The notes beneath the pieces are model-generated. The model was not told the DNA's origin. It searched no databases and saw nothing but the letters and a program-made list of their open reading frames with translations. From positions 1 to 33,924 of the forward strand of contig JAJDXD010000066.1 of the NCBI GenBank assembly GCA_022823405.1: a stretch of 33,924 nucleotides of DNA. The letters are read 5' to 3'. A program made the position numbers and the translations under genes. Source of the stretch: Gammaproteobacteria bacterium. GTDB taxonomy: Bacteria > Pseudomonadota > Gammaproteobacteria > Arenicellales > JAJDZL01. Numbering within the stretch: the stretch's first letter is position 1; each line of letters starts with the position of its first letter. This document shows, in pieces, positions 17,149 through 24,300 of this stretch.

Positions 17149-17843
17149 TGCTGCCCTCCTGCAGTTGCGACTGTTTCGCCGTTATTGCCTGATCTCATTC
17201 TACGGTACTCGTCCATCAGTTTCTTTTTCCTGTCAGGATCCTGTTCAGCGTTAGCGGCCGCCAGAATCTGGTTGAGAAGTATTGCATCGTTGTCTGAAAC
17301 TTCCAGCTCCTCTGGTTGCATGCCATTCAAAAGGATTTTATTTCCGCTACCTGCTACGCCACCTGGTGTTATTTCATTCAAGATTGCCGGGGAAAGTCCA
17401 TCCTGATTTCCGAAATCAGACGATCCGGCAGGTTCATTATCAGGATCCGGCAATTCCGTACCCTGAACTCCTGATGCAGACATTGATTCCAACGCAGCAG
17501 CAAAGGTCTGACCGTCATTTGTAGCTTGTCCCTTGAGTTGACCTTCACCAGCTGCTGCACTCGAATTTGCACCGCCACTGCCACCACCTGACGTACCACC
17601 ACCATTCCCAGCAGCACTAATGTTGATTTGGAGGCATTCTTCAAAGCGAATCTGGTCATCTGCCAATCGCTGCAGCAGAATTTGATACTTTTCTTCTTCA
17701 GTAAGCATCTGACCTTGAAAGCTATGGTCAACTGATTGAACACACTCCATTAAATCTTTGGCACTGGCGGAAGAGGTAAAAAGAAAAAGGCAACAGCCCA
17801 CTGCTGTAATCAGAGTGCAGAACGAAAAACCCTTCCTTGGCAT
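17145..17843 (-). CDS. exported protein with Gly-rich linker, first gene of the envelope operon
   Basis: I choose ATG 17843 (MPRKGFSF), which has GGA at 5 nt and GAGG slightly further upstream; the frame could extend to a TTG at 17852. The 232-residue product has a signal peptide ending near SSASA (residues 23-28). A short helical domain with two Cys (C34 and C70, a possible disulphide pair) is followed by a Gly/Ser-rich linker (about 78-100). The rest is a low-complexity acidic tail with NGMQPEELEVSDNDAILLNQ and a charged helix near the end (DPDRKKKLMDEYRRMRSG). No family is recognised. The two-part design, folded helical head plus flexible linker, suggests an adaptor between envelope partners; that is inference. 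It overlaps the lipoprotein gene by 4 nt and is the first gene after the promoter. Confidence 0.72.
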   Translation of the reverse strand: MPRKGFSFCTLITAVGCCLFLFTSSASAKDLMECVQSVDHSFQGQMLTEEEKYQILLQRLADDQIRFEECLQINISAAGNGGGTSGGGSGGANSSAAAGEGQLKGQATNDGQTFAAALESMSASGVQGTELPDPDNEPAGSSDFGNQDGLSPAILNEITPGGVAGSGNKILLNGMQPEELEVSDNDAILLNQILAAANAEQDPDRKKKLMDEYRRMRSGNNGETVATAGGQQ

Positions 17844-17882
17844 TATTTCCAAGCCTCAATTGATATTCGGTTTGAACTGTGT

Positions 17883-17911
17883 CTTATACAGAGAATCATC
17901 CAATATTGCAA
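17883..17911 (-). promoter_or_regulatory. sigma70-type promoter of the envelope operon
   Basis: Read on the minus strand, TTGCAA (17906-17911) is followed after exactly 17 nt by TATAAG (17883-17888). These match the consensus at 4/6 and 5/6 positions. The element lies about 40 nt upstream of the first gene's ATG at 17843 and is the only good promoter-like pair I see for this eight-gene run. Confidence 0.55.
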
Positions 17912-18039
17912 TTTTCCGCTACAACTAAAGAGTCCTTAGTTTTGGGAATTATAAACTTGAGATGACGGCTGTAAAATAACCGCAAGACACACTAACAACT
18001 TTACTATTCTCGGTTCTGAACTAAATTTTGTAACTCTCC

Positions 18040-18654
18040 ATGTTCCCACAAATCCCCAGCACGCTGCTTGAACTTCTATTGTTTCTGCTACCTGGATTTA
18101 TAGCTGCTGCAATTTTCTATTCGCTGATCTCCCATTCAAAACCTAACTCATTTGAAAGGATAATCCTCGCTTTAATTTTTACTTTTATTGTTCAGTCAAT
18201 AATGCCAATAGTACAATCGATGGTTCCATCTATAGCGCCAACGCAACAAGATACATTCGGCAGTCTGGCATGGTTGGCGGCACTTTTAGCAATTGTTTTT
18301 GGGATGTTCGCTGCTCTTTGCATCAATCACGATTGGCCACATAAGCTTTTTCGAATACTAAAAATCACAAAAGAAAATACATACTCTTCTGAGTGGTATT
18401 CCGCGTTTTCCCAGCACGAAAGATCGTACGTAGTGCTTCACTTGTATGACGGTCGAAGAGTTTATGGTTGGCCGACCGAATGGCCAAGTAGACCTGCAGA
18501 AGGGCACTTTCTCTTGGAAGAAGCAGAATGGATAGAAGAGAGTAAAATGAATACCAACAGTAAAGACAGGGAAAGTGCAAATTCTTTACTGGTTCCGGTG
18601 ATTGATGTTCAAATTGTTGAGTTTGTCACCTTATCCAAACAAAGCCAAAATTAA
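18040..18654 (+). CDS. DUF6338-family membrane protein
   Basis: The 204-residue protein has three predicted helices in its first half: LLELLLFLLPGFIAAAIFY (about 9-27), IILALIFTFIVQSIMPIV (about 41-58) and LAWLAALLAIVFGMFAAL (about 76-93). A soluble C-terminal domain follows, with VVLHLYDGRRVYGWPTEWPS and HFLLEEAEWI. That small beta-type module is what I associate with DUF6338. Function is unknown. The gene runs divergently from the envelope operon across a 196-nt gap and has no clear Shine-Dalgarno. A short proline-rich ORF follows after 10 nt. Its lower G+C and codon choice (many AAT, AAA, TTT) differ somewhat from its neighbours, which would fit an accessory gene acquired separately. Confidence 0.7.
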   Translation: MFPQIPSTLLELLLFLLPGFIAAAIFYSLISHSKPNSFERIILALIFTFIVQSIMPIVQSMVPSIAPTQQDTFGSLAWLAALLAIVFGMFAALCINHDWPHKLFRILKITKENTYSSEWYSAFSQHERSYVVLHLYDGRRVYGWPTEWPSRPAEGHFLLEEAEWIEESKMNTNSKDRESANSLLVPVIDVQIVEFVTLSKQSQN

Positions 18655-18664
18655 CGAGAAAGTC

Positions 18665-18811
18665 ATGGTAAAAGCACCAAATCCCCCTCCAAGTAGACAA
18701 CATGAACAACGTGGAGTGTCTCCAAAACCGCCAAACACGGCGAAACCGCCACCTCCACCACCTCCACCTGCACCTCCAAATCCAATCAGTCCTCCAAACA
18801 GAAGTCGCTAG
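18665..18811 (+). CDS. tiny proline-rich protein downstream of the DUF6338 gene
   Basis: ATG 18665 begins 10 nt after the DUF6338 stop and gives 48 residues. The head is basic (MVKAPNPPPSRQHEQRG); the remainder is nearly all Pro with small residues, including an eight-Pro run. The coding strand uses CCA/CCT/CCG freely, which argues for selection on the protein rather than a simple DNA repeat. It would form an extended polyproline helix, a typical ligand for SH3-like modules such as the DUF6338 C-terminal domain might be (inference). Another frame across the same DNA continues after the stop into a membrane helix of about 25 residues (LGLTVAGLLCCGSTCCCVIL) ending at 18905, so a frameshifted Pro-rich plus membrane-anchor product is possible. 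Confidence 0.45.
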   Translation: MVKAPNPPPSRQHEQRGVSPKPPNTAKPPPPPPPPAPPNPISPPNRSR

Positions 18812-18882
18812 AAAAACTAGATTAGGACTGACAGTAGCAGGATTGCTTTGTTGTGGTTCTACTTGCTGTTGCGTAATTTTAT

Positions 18883-19896
18883 TCAGTCAAGCGGTTGAGC
18901 CTTGATGTAAACGCGTTCAGTCTGCACCGTATGGTCTAACAGTCTGATCATGGCATAGACTGCTTCAATGTACGGAACCTCTGTACCTGTCATCTGCGCC
19001 ATCTCGATCACCGCACCGATCAGCCCTTCAAGCTCAAGCGCTTTTCCGACTTCAATGTCCTGTAACATTGAGGTCTTGTGCTTGCCGACTCTTTCTGCAC
19101 CTGCTATTCGGCGCTCATTGGATAACCGAATCTCAACATCTAGCCGATGCGCAACTTCGCGACATTCTGTCATCATTCTGTCGATCAATTCGCGCGAGGG
19201 ATCGTAGCGACAGATGTCCTCCAATGTTGCATGAGCCAAAGCGCTGACCGGGTTAAAGCTCAGGTTTCCGAGTACCTTTAGCCACGTCTCTGCTCGAATA
19301 CTTTCAAGAATTGGTGACTTGAAGCCTGCGCGAGTCAAAAGGTCTGCTAACTCCCTAGTCCTATCTTTTTCTATTCCATCGATCTCCCCAATCGGCATCC
19401 GCAGACCCTCGATGTGCGTAATTTCCCCAGGAGCGCTGATTTCCGCCGCCGGATAAGAGATCGAACCAATGATTTTTCGTGGATCAATTGTTGAACTCAG
19501 CTTGCCATTCGGATCGATAGTCTGCAACACGTGGTTATCGAATTCGCCACCATGCAGCTGAAAATACCACCAAAGAATACCATTCTGAATGGTCAGCAGC
19601 ACAGAATCTTCACCCAGTAAACAATTGACGTCATCGACTATTGGTGCAATCTGGTGAGCTTTTACTGCCAGAATTACCAAATCCTGGCGTCCGACCGAAC
19701 GCATGTCATCAGTTGCTGCAACCCCTTCTGCGAACTCTTCAGTCCCGTCATTCATAATGAGTTTCATGCCGTTATTCGCCTGAATTGCTGCAAGATGTGG
19801 GCCTCGGGCGATCAGCGTTACTTCTTCACCTAAATTGTGGAGCTTCACACCCATCATGCCACCCATTGACCCCGCACCAACAATACAGATTTTCAT
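18883..19896 (-). CDS. 2-dehydropantoate 2-reductase (ApbA/PanE) family protein
   Basis: The 337-residue protein starts with the NADP-binding motif MKICIVGAGSMGGMMG. It continues with VILAVKAHQ, the TIQNGILWWYF segment (which marks a subfamily of PanE-like proteins), and the catalytic-Lys block ETWLKVLGNLSFNPVSAL (K207). Canonical PanE reduces ketopantoate to pantoate in the coenzyme A pathway. Proteins of this subfamily are often annotated that way, but their substrates are uncertain, and no pan genes are nearby. GGAGG sits 6 nt before the ATG, confirming the start. Its 3' end (18883-18905) overlaps the convergent membrane-helix frame behind the proline-rich ORF, so the plus-strand frame and this gene compete for those bases. 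Confidence 0.85.
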   Translation of the reverse strand: MKICIVGAGSMGGMMGVKLHNLGEEVTLIARGPHLAAIQANNGMKLIMNDGTEEFAEGVAATDDMRSVGRQDLVILAVKAHQIAPIVDDVNCLLGEDSVLLTIQNGILWWYFQLHGGEFDNHVLQTIDPNGKLSSTIDPRKIIGSISYPAAEISAPGEITHIEGLRMPIGEIDGIEKDRTRELADLLTRAGFKSPILESIRAETWLKVLGNLSFNPVSALAHATLEDICRYDPSRELIDRMMTECREVAHRLDVEIRLSNERRIAGAERVGKHKTSMLQDIEVGKALELEGLIGAVIEMAQMTGTEVPYIEAVYAMIRLLDHTVQTERVYIKAQPLD

Positions 19897-20076
19897 AGAA
19901 CGCCTCCGCCTGAATCGGAATTGGAAAATATTAGTACTAATGCAGATTGAATCTGCGATTCAGCAGTGATTGATTTTGGAGAACCGATTCGGTAGCTTTG
20001 AACCGGTCAATTGAGAGGGCTGTCTCCTTATAACGCACAATAATAACCTGTTTCAGCAATATATTTCATAATTTCC

Positions 20077-20448
20077 ATGCCGAATAAGTCAGCACCAGAA
20101 CACCATGAATCCGAATGCACATCGGTCGCTGACTGGGTCAGTCTCGCCTGGCAACCTCGTCAGTCTCGCAGTGAAAAGTTGGTTAACGCTGAGTGAAGAA
20201 CAAGAAGCAGAGCTGACTTTTTCATTGGTTGAACGCATGAAGTCAATGACCGAAACCTGCGCCGAATTCATCACAACATTTACGCGGCTCTCGACAGTTC
20301 GCAGGCGCGGGAATTTTGTCGAAAACGATTGGCCTCGGCTGAAGACCTGGCTGCAAACCCGGCGTATCAATTCTTGCGTGCGACCATCAGACCATCGCGA
20401 ATTGGCAGCAAGGTGTTGGTGACGCGCGCATCCGTCAAAACGTGCTGA
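20077..20448 (+). pseudogene. probable decayed gene (frame broken by TGA stops)
   Basis: Frame 1 from ATG 20077 reads a natural-looking protein start (MPNKSAPEHHESECTSVAD, then WVSLAWQPRQSRSEKLVNAE) and meets TGA at about 20194. After a second TGA at 20230 the same frame is open for 72 codons (RRIHHNIYAALDSSQAREF, then CRKRLASAEDLAANPAYQFL) to TGA 20446-20448. Between the two stops, the neighbouring frame reads well (LSEEQEAELTFSLVERM). That pattern fits one gene with two compensating frameshifts. The last 80 nt overlap the convergent O-methyltransferase 3' end, so part of the openness could be an antisense shadow. No clear ribosome binding site and no recognised family. The rest of the gap (19897-20076) holds nothing I can support. 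Confidence 0.25.
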
Positions 20449-20999
20449 TTGAATTCGGCAAGCGCCACAGCCGACTCACCTTCGGGTTTTAAAACTTCAC
20501 CGCTCCAGAGTACATTGTCGGCAATAATCAAACCACCGTCCGAAACCAGCGGCATGACTGCTTCATAGTATCGTATGTAGTTGACTTTGTCGGCATCGAT
20601 ATAAACCATATCGAAGGGTCCATCAAGACTGGGAACGACATCCAGTGCATGTCCGATCCTGATTGTTATTTTGCTTCCGTGAGGGCTGCGGCTGAAGAAT
20701 TTCCGGGCAATCGCCTCACTGTCCGGATCAATGTCGAGTGTGATCAACTCGCCATCGTGCGATAAAATCTCAGCCACTGCCAGCGCAGAATAGCCGGTAA
20801 ACATCCCAATTTCCAGCACTCGCTTTGCTTCGACACTGCGCGCTAGAAGCCTGAGAACAGCTGCCTGGAGCCCACCAGACAGCATTCTTGACATCTCGGA
20901 ATTTTCGACTGTCCAGTCGTGGATTTCTGTTACCACCTCAGACGTTTGTTCTGAATGTGTTTCAGCATAAGCTTCAATTTTTTCATCAATAAAATTCAT
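20367..20999 (-). CDS. SAM-dependent O-methyltransferase (caffeoyl-CoA OMT/COMT-like family)
   Basis: The 210-residue protein has the Methyltransf_3 pattern. SAM motif I is VLEIGMFTGYSALAVAEIL (61-79), with the acidic end of strand 2 as LITLDID. The divalent-metal residues are in DMVYIDADK (D135/D137) and IADNVLWSGEV (D161/N162). The C terminus, TNTLLPIRDGLMVARK, is the usual ending of these catechol/caffeoyl-type enzymes. The methyl acceptor is unknown; bacterial members act on catechols and other vicinal diols. It is divergent from mgsA across 244 nt and convergent with the decayed gene. It does not look part of the neighbouring pathways. Confidence 0.88.
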   Translation of the reverse strand: MNFIDEKIEAYAETHSEQTSEVVTEIHDWTVENSEMSRMLSGGLQAAVLRLLARSVEAKRVLEIGMFTGYSALAVAEILSHDGELITLDIDPDSEAIARKFFSRSPHGSKITIRIGHALDVVPSLDGPFDMVYIDADKVNYIRYYEAVMPLVSDGGLIIADNVLWSGEVLKPEGESAVALAEFNQHVLTDARVTNTLLPIRDGLMVARKN

Positions 21000-21156
21000 G
21001 GCGGATTAAGTCGTACGAATTGATGGTTCAAGGCTGGAATGTTTACCAAATGTTATATCTTTGGACGTGCTGACAACTGGAAAATTCTTCACTGGACCAG
21101 TTCAGTTGAAATCGCCTGAAATCTCCCGTTTAATGTCGTTCGAATGCTTGATTTAA

Positions 21157-21179
21157 GATAGAATTTAACACTTTCTATC
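21157..21179. promoter_or_regulatory. 7-bp inverted repeat upstream of mgsA, candidate operator
   Basis: GATAGAA and its exact complement TTCTATC are separated by 9 nt, 65 nt before the mgsA start. The left arm overlaps a -10-like TAGAAT. A dimeric regulator binding here would block or position polymerase. No recognisable -35 lies at correct spacing, so regulation by an activator is conceivable. Confidence 0.35.
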
Positions 21180-21243
21180 CCGATGGTCAGGGGTAGCAAT
21201 GGTACAGTATGCCCATTCAAACCAGTAGTGCATTCAGACAATC

Positions 21244-22173
21244 ATGTGTGGAATTGTTGGTCTATATCTCAAGAAACCTGAACTAGAATCGCGGCTTGGT
21301 GAGTTCGTCTCAGACATGCTTGAGGAAATGGGTGACCGCGGACCTGACAGTGCAGGCGTCGCAATTTACCGAAATCCAGCACCAGAAGGCGGTTCCAAAG
21401 TTTCACTATTCAGCGCCAGTTCAAATGAAGACTGGCCGGCACGGACAGCTCAGGCCAGCCAGGCATTTGACCTTGAATTTCATCTTGAAATACATGCCAG
21501 CCATGCCATTTTGACCAGCTCAGCACCAGTCGGTGAAATCGAACGCTGGATACGCAGCAATTGGTCGGATCTGCGCATAATGAGCGTCGGTGAATCAATC
21601 GAAATTTACAAGGAAATGGGGCATCCGAAAGCTGTTGCAGAGCGATTCGGGTTTAAGAATTTCTCTGGCACACACGCCGTTGCACATACCCGTATGGCAA
21701 CTGAAAGCGCGGTAACCACAGAGCACTCACATCCCTTTTCCACAGGTCTTGACCTGTGCCTGGTCCATAATGGCTCACTGTCAAATCACAACCGTCTCAG
21801 AAATTTCCTTACCAGGCAAGGCGGCCAGTTTCAGACTGACAATGACAGTGAAGTGGCGGCAGGTTACCTGACCTGGCGACTGTCGCTCGGCGAATCAGTA
21901 GTTGACGCGCTCGAGTCTGCCATCCGGGACCTAGATGGTTTTTACACATTTGCCATCGGTTCAAGTAATGGTTTTTCAGTGCTGCGCGACCCTATTGCCT
22001 GCAAACCAGCGGTGCTCGCAGAAAATGATGACTGGGTAGCAATGTCATCGGAATATCGTGCCATAGCCCGCCTACCCGATGCAAAGCACTCTAACATTTG
22101 GGAACCCGCCCCAGCACAGATTTACAGCTGGGAGCGCAGTAAAACTGAAGCCGGAACTCAAAATGCAGTTTGA
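21244..22173 (+). CDS. mgsA: N-methylglutamate synthase subunit A (class II glutamine amidotransferase)
   Basis: The 309-residue protein is of the GlxB/MgsA type. The N-terminal nucleophile Cys2 follows Met in MCGIVGLYL, which fixes the start even though no clear Shine-Dalgarno is present. GDRGPDSAGVAIY, AVAHTRMATES (Arg of the glutamine site), LVHNGSLSNH and TDNDSEVAAGYL are standard Ntn-type amidotransferase blocks. In the N-methylglutamate pathway this subunit works with MgsB and MgsC to make N-methylglutamate from methylamine (or gamma-glutamylmethylamide) and glutamate/2-oxoglutarate carbon. The very similar glxBCD set of rhizobia cannot be excluded by sequence alone; the gmaS gene behind it favours Mgs. 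It overlaps mgsB by 11 nt. Confidence 0.82.
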   Translation: MCGIVGLYLKKPELESRLGEFVSDMLEEMGDRGPDSAGVAIYRNPAPEGGSKVSLFSASSNEDWPARTAQASQAFDLEFHLEIHASHAILTSSAPVGEIERWIRSNWSDLRIMSVGESIEIYKEMGHPKAVAERFGFKNFSGTHAVAHTRMATESAVTTEHSHPFSTGLDLCLVHNGSLSNHNRLRNFLTRQGGQFQTDNDSEVAAGYLTWRLSLGESVVDALESAIRDLDGFYTFAIGSSNGFSVLRDPIACKPAVLAENDDWVAMSSEYRAIARLPDAKHSNIWEPAPAQIYSWERSKTEAGTQNAV

Positions 22174-22840
22174 TCTGGCCACCCAATCGCTGCGGGAGAT
22201 CAACGCAGCACTGCATCATTCCGACAGAGAGGAGGGTGAAGAATATGTCATCGCCCATCCAAAGGGTACACATTCTGTCGCAGTCGGGCTGACTGACCCA
22301 ATTGACGTGACCATCGACGGCCACGTAGGATATTACTGTGCCGGAATGAACAAAAATGCCAGCATTCACATCGCTGGCAACGCCGGACCAGGGCTTGCTG
22401 AAAACATGATGTCTGGAAGGGTTGTGGTGGATGGCAATGCCTCGCAGTATGCAGGTGCCTCGGGTCATGGAGGGCTGCTGGTGATCAAGGGCAATACCAG
22501 TTCGCGCTGTGGTATCTCAATGAAAGGTATAAATATTGTCGTAGGCGGCTCCATCGGTCATTTTGGTGCATTTATGGCGCAATCTGGCCGTCTTGTCGTT
22601 TGCGGCGACTGTGGCGGCAATCTCGGTGATTCAATTTATGAAGCGCATATTTATATTCGCGGTGAAATTGACAGTCTCGGTTCAGACTGCATTGAAAAAG
22701 AAATGATACCTGATCACCAAAGGGAGCTTGAGGTCCTGTTACAGAACGCCGGACTTCATTATTCAACTGCGGAATTTCGCCGCTACGGCTCGGCACGAAC
22801 ACTCTATAACTTTCATATCGACAACGCTGATGCCATTTGA
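22163..22840 (+). CDS. mgsB: N-methylglutamate synthase subunit B (GXGXG-domain protein)
   Basis: I choose ATG 22163 (MQFDLATQSLREIN), 11 nt before the mgsA stop; an earlier in-frame ATG at 22079 lies deep in mgsA and adds residues unlike the family. The 225-residue product is a right-handed beta-helix homologous to the C-terminal domain of glutamate synthase large subunit. Repeated GXGXG-type turns are visible: ASIHIAGNAGPGLAENMMSG, GASGHGGLLVIKGN, IVVGGSIGHFGAFMAQSG and VVCGDCGGNLGDSIYEA. In glutamate synthases this domain is structural, linking the amidotransferase and synthase parts; here it is a separate subunit. Confidence 0.85.
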   Translation: MQFDLATQSLREINAALHHSDREEGEEYVIAHPKGTHSVAVGLTDPIDVTIDGHVGYYCAGMNKNASIHIAGNAGPGLAENMMSGRVVVDGNASQYAGASGHGGLLVIKGNTSSRCGISMKGINIVVGGSIGHFGAFMAQSGRLVVCGDCGGNLGDSIYEAHIYIRGEIDSLGSDCIEKEMIPDHQRELEVLLQNAGLHYSTAEFRRYGSARTLYNFHIDNADAI

Positions 22841-22841
22841 A

Positions 22842-24164
22842 ATGAAACGTCAGAATTTTGACCCTCGGCCGCTTCGTCCCTCGTCGACGTTTCCTGACCA
22901 TGTGCTTGCAGAAATCCATCGAGCTGCTGATCAGGGTGTCTATGAAATCCGCGGGTTTGGTGCGAAACGATCAATTCCAACATTTGACGATCTGCTGTTC
23001 TTAGGTGCCTCCATGTCGCGTTATCCGCTTGAAGGCTACCGCGAACGCTGTGATACCAGTGTGGTGATTGGCAACCGATTTGCAAAGCGGCCCTTGGAAC
23101 TTAAAATTCCGATTACCATCGCTGGCATGAGTTTTGGCGCGCTCGGTGCAAATGCGAAAGAGTCAATCGGATTGGCTGCCACCGAGATGGGAACTAGTAC
23201 CACCACGGGTGACGGCGGAATGACGGATGAAGAGCGGCTTTCATCAAAAACACTGATCTATCAGGTTCTACCTTCAAGGTACGGACTAAACCCGGATGAT
23301 GTGCGACGCGCCGACGCACTGGAAGTCGTCGTCGGGCAAGGAGCAAAACCAGGTGGCGGTGGCATGCTACTGGGTCAGAAAATAACCGAACGGGTTGCCG
23401 GAATGCGTGATTTACCTGTTGGTATTGATCAGCGAAGTGCGTGCCGTCATCCGGACTGGACTGGACCTGATGATCTTGAAATAAAAGTTCAGGAACTTAG
23501 AGAAATTACAGACTGGAAAATTCCGATTCTGATCAAAATCGGTGCCACCCGCGTTCAGTTTGATGTTGCACTGGCCATCAAGGCAGGAGCCGATGCCATT
23601 GTGCTTGATGGTATGCAAGGCGGTACTGCAGCGACACAGGATGTATTTATCGAACACGTTGGAATTCCGACTCTTCCTGCAGTACGACAGGCAGTTGATG
23701 CGCTCGTTGAGCTCGATATGCATCGTAAGGTTCAGTTGATTGTTTCGGGAGGTATTCGAAGTGGCGCCGATGTTGCCAAAGCCCTGGCTCTCGGGGCTGA
23801 TGCCGTTTCGATTGGTAGCGCGGCGATGGTTGCGCTTGGCTGCAATCGACCCGTTTATCTTGAGGATTATGAAAAACTCGGTACTCTGCCAGGGTGCTGT
23901 CATCATTGCCACACTGGGCGCTGTCCAGTCGGCATTACCACCCAGGACCCTGACCTCGAGGCGCGTCTTCGGCCCGAACAGGGATCAAGGTGGCTTAGGA
24001 ATTACCTTTCCACAATGGTGCTCGAACTGCAGACGCTGGCAAGAGCCTGCGGTAAGAGTCATGTCCAGAATTTGGAACCAGAGGACATGGTTGCTCTGAC
24101 AGTTGAAGCAGCAGCCATGGCAAAAGTGCCACTTGCCGGAACCAGTTGGATTCCTGGAGCATAG
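22842..24164 (+). CDS. mgsC: N-methylglutamate synthase subunit C (FMN/Fe-S glutamate-synthase-like)
   Basis: The start is either ATG 22842 (MKRQNFDPRPL, 1 nt after the mgsB stop) or ATG 22830, overlapping by 11 nt; neither has a clear ribosome binding site, and I use 22842. The 440-residue product is the FMN-binding catalytic barrel of the glutamate synthase family. ITIAGMSFGALGANAKESI, TTTGDGGMT, GQGAKPGGGGMLLGQKI and DAIVLDGMQGGTAATQD carry the flavin and substrate loops. IVSGGIRSGADVAKALALGA is the FMN phosphate site. CCHHCHTGRCPVGITTQ (about 350-366) supplies the Cys of the [3Fe-4S] cluster. It reduces an imine to form the new C-N bond of N-methylglutamate. Confidence 0.87.
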   Translation: MKRQNFDPRPLRPSSTFPDHVLAEIHRAADQGVYEIRGFGAKRSIPTFDDLLFLGASMSRYPLEGYRERCDTSVVIGNRFAKRPLELKIPITIAGMSFGALGANAKESIGLAATEMGTSTTTGDGGMTDEERLSSKTLIYQVLPSRYGLNPDDVRRADALEVVVGQGAKPGGGGMLLGQKITERVAGMRDLPVGIDQRSACRHPDWTGPDDLEIKVQELREITDWKIPILIKIGATRVQFDVALAIKAGADAIVLDGMQGGTAATQDVFIEHVGIPTLPAVRQAVDALVELDMHRKVQLIVSGGIRSGADVAKALALGADAVSIGSAAMVALGCNRPVYLEDYEKLGTLPGCCHHCHTGRCPVGITTQDPDLEARLRPEQGSRWLRNYLSTMVLELQTLARACGKSHVQNLEPEDMVALTVEAAAMAKVPLAGTSWIPGA

Positions 24165-24300
24165 GCCGTTTGAGCAATTCGTTATGGGTGCACAATAGAG
24201 ATTTTTGAGTTTGACCTGCTCGCCGCGATAGTGTGAATCAGGCTGAACAGTCTGGTTGATTGTTTACGTGAGCTCCAATCACATTTTAGGAGGTTGAAAG

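Noticed and set aside
18665..18811. Proline-rich stretch as a simple DNA repeat
   Set aside because: Codons for Pro are mixed (CCA, CCT, CCG) and the flanks are non-repetitive, which fits coding selection better than slippage.
20089..20370. 93-codon minus-strand ORF between the PanE-like and O-methyltransferase genes
   Set aside because: Its composition (Arg/Ser/Val-rich, no ribosome binding site) looks like the shadow of the plus-strand frames, which read more naturally.
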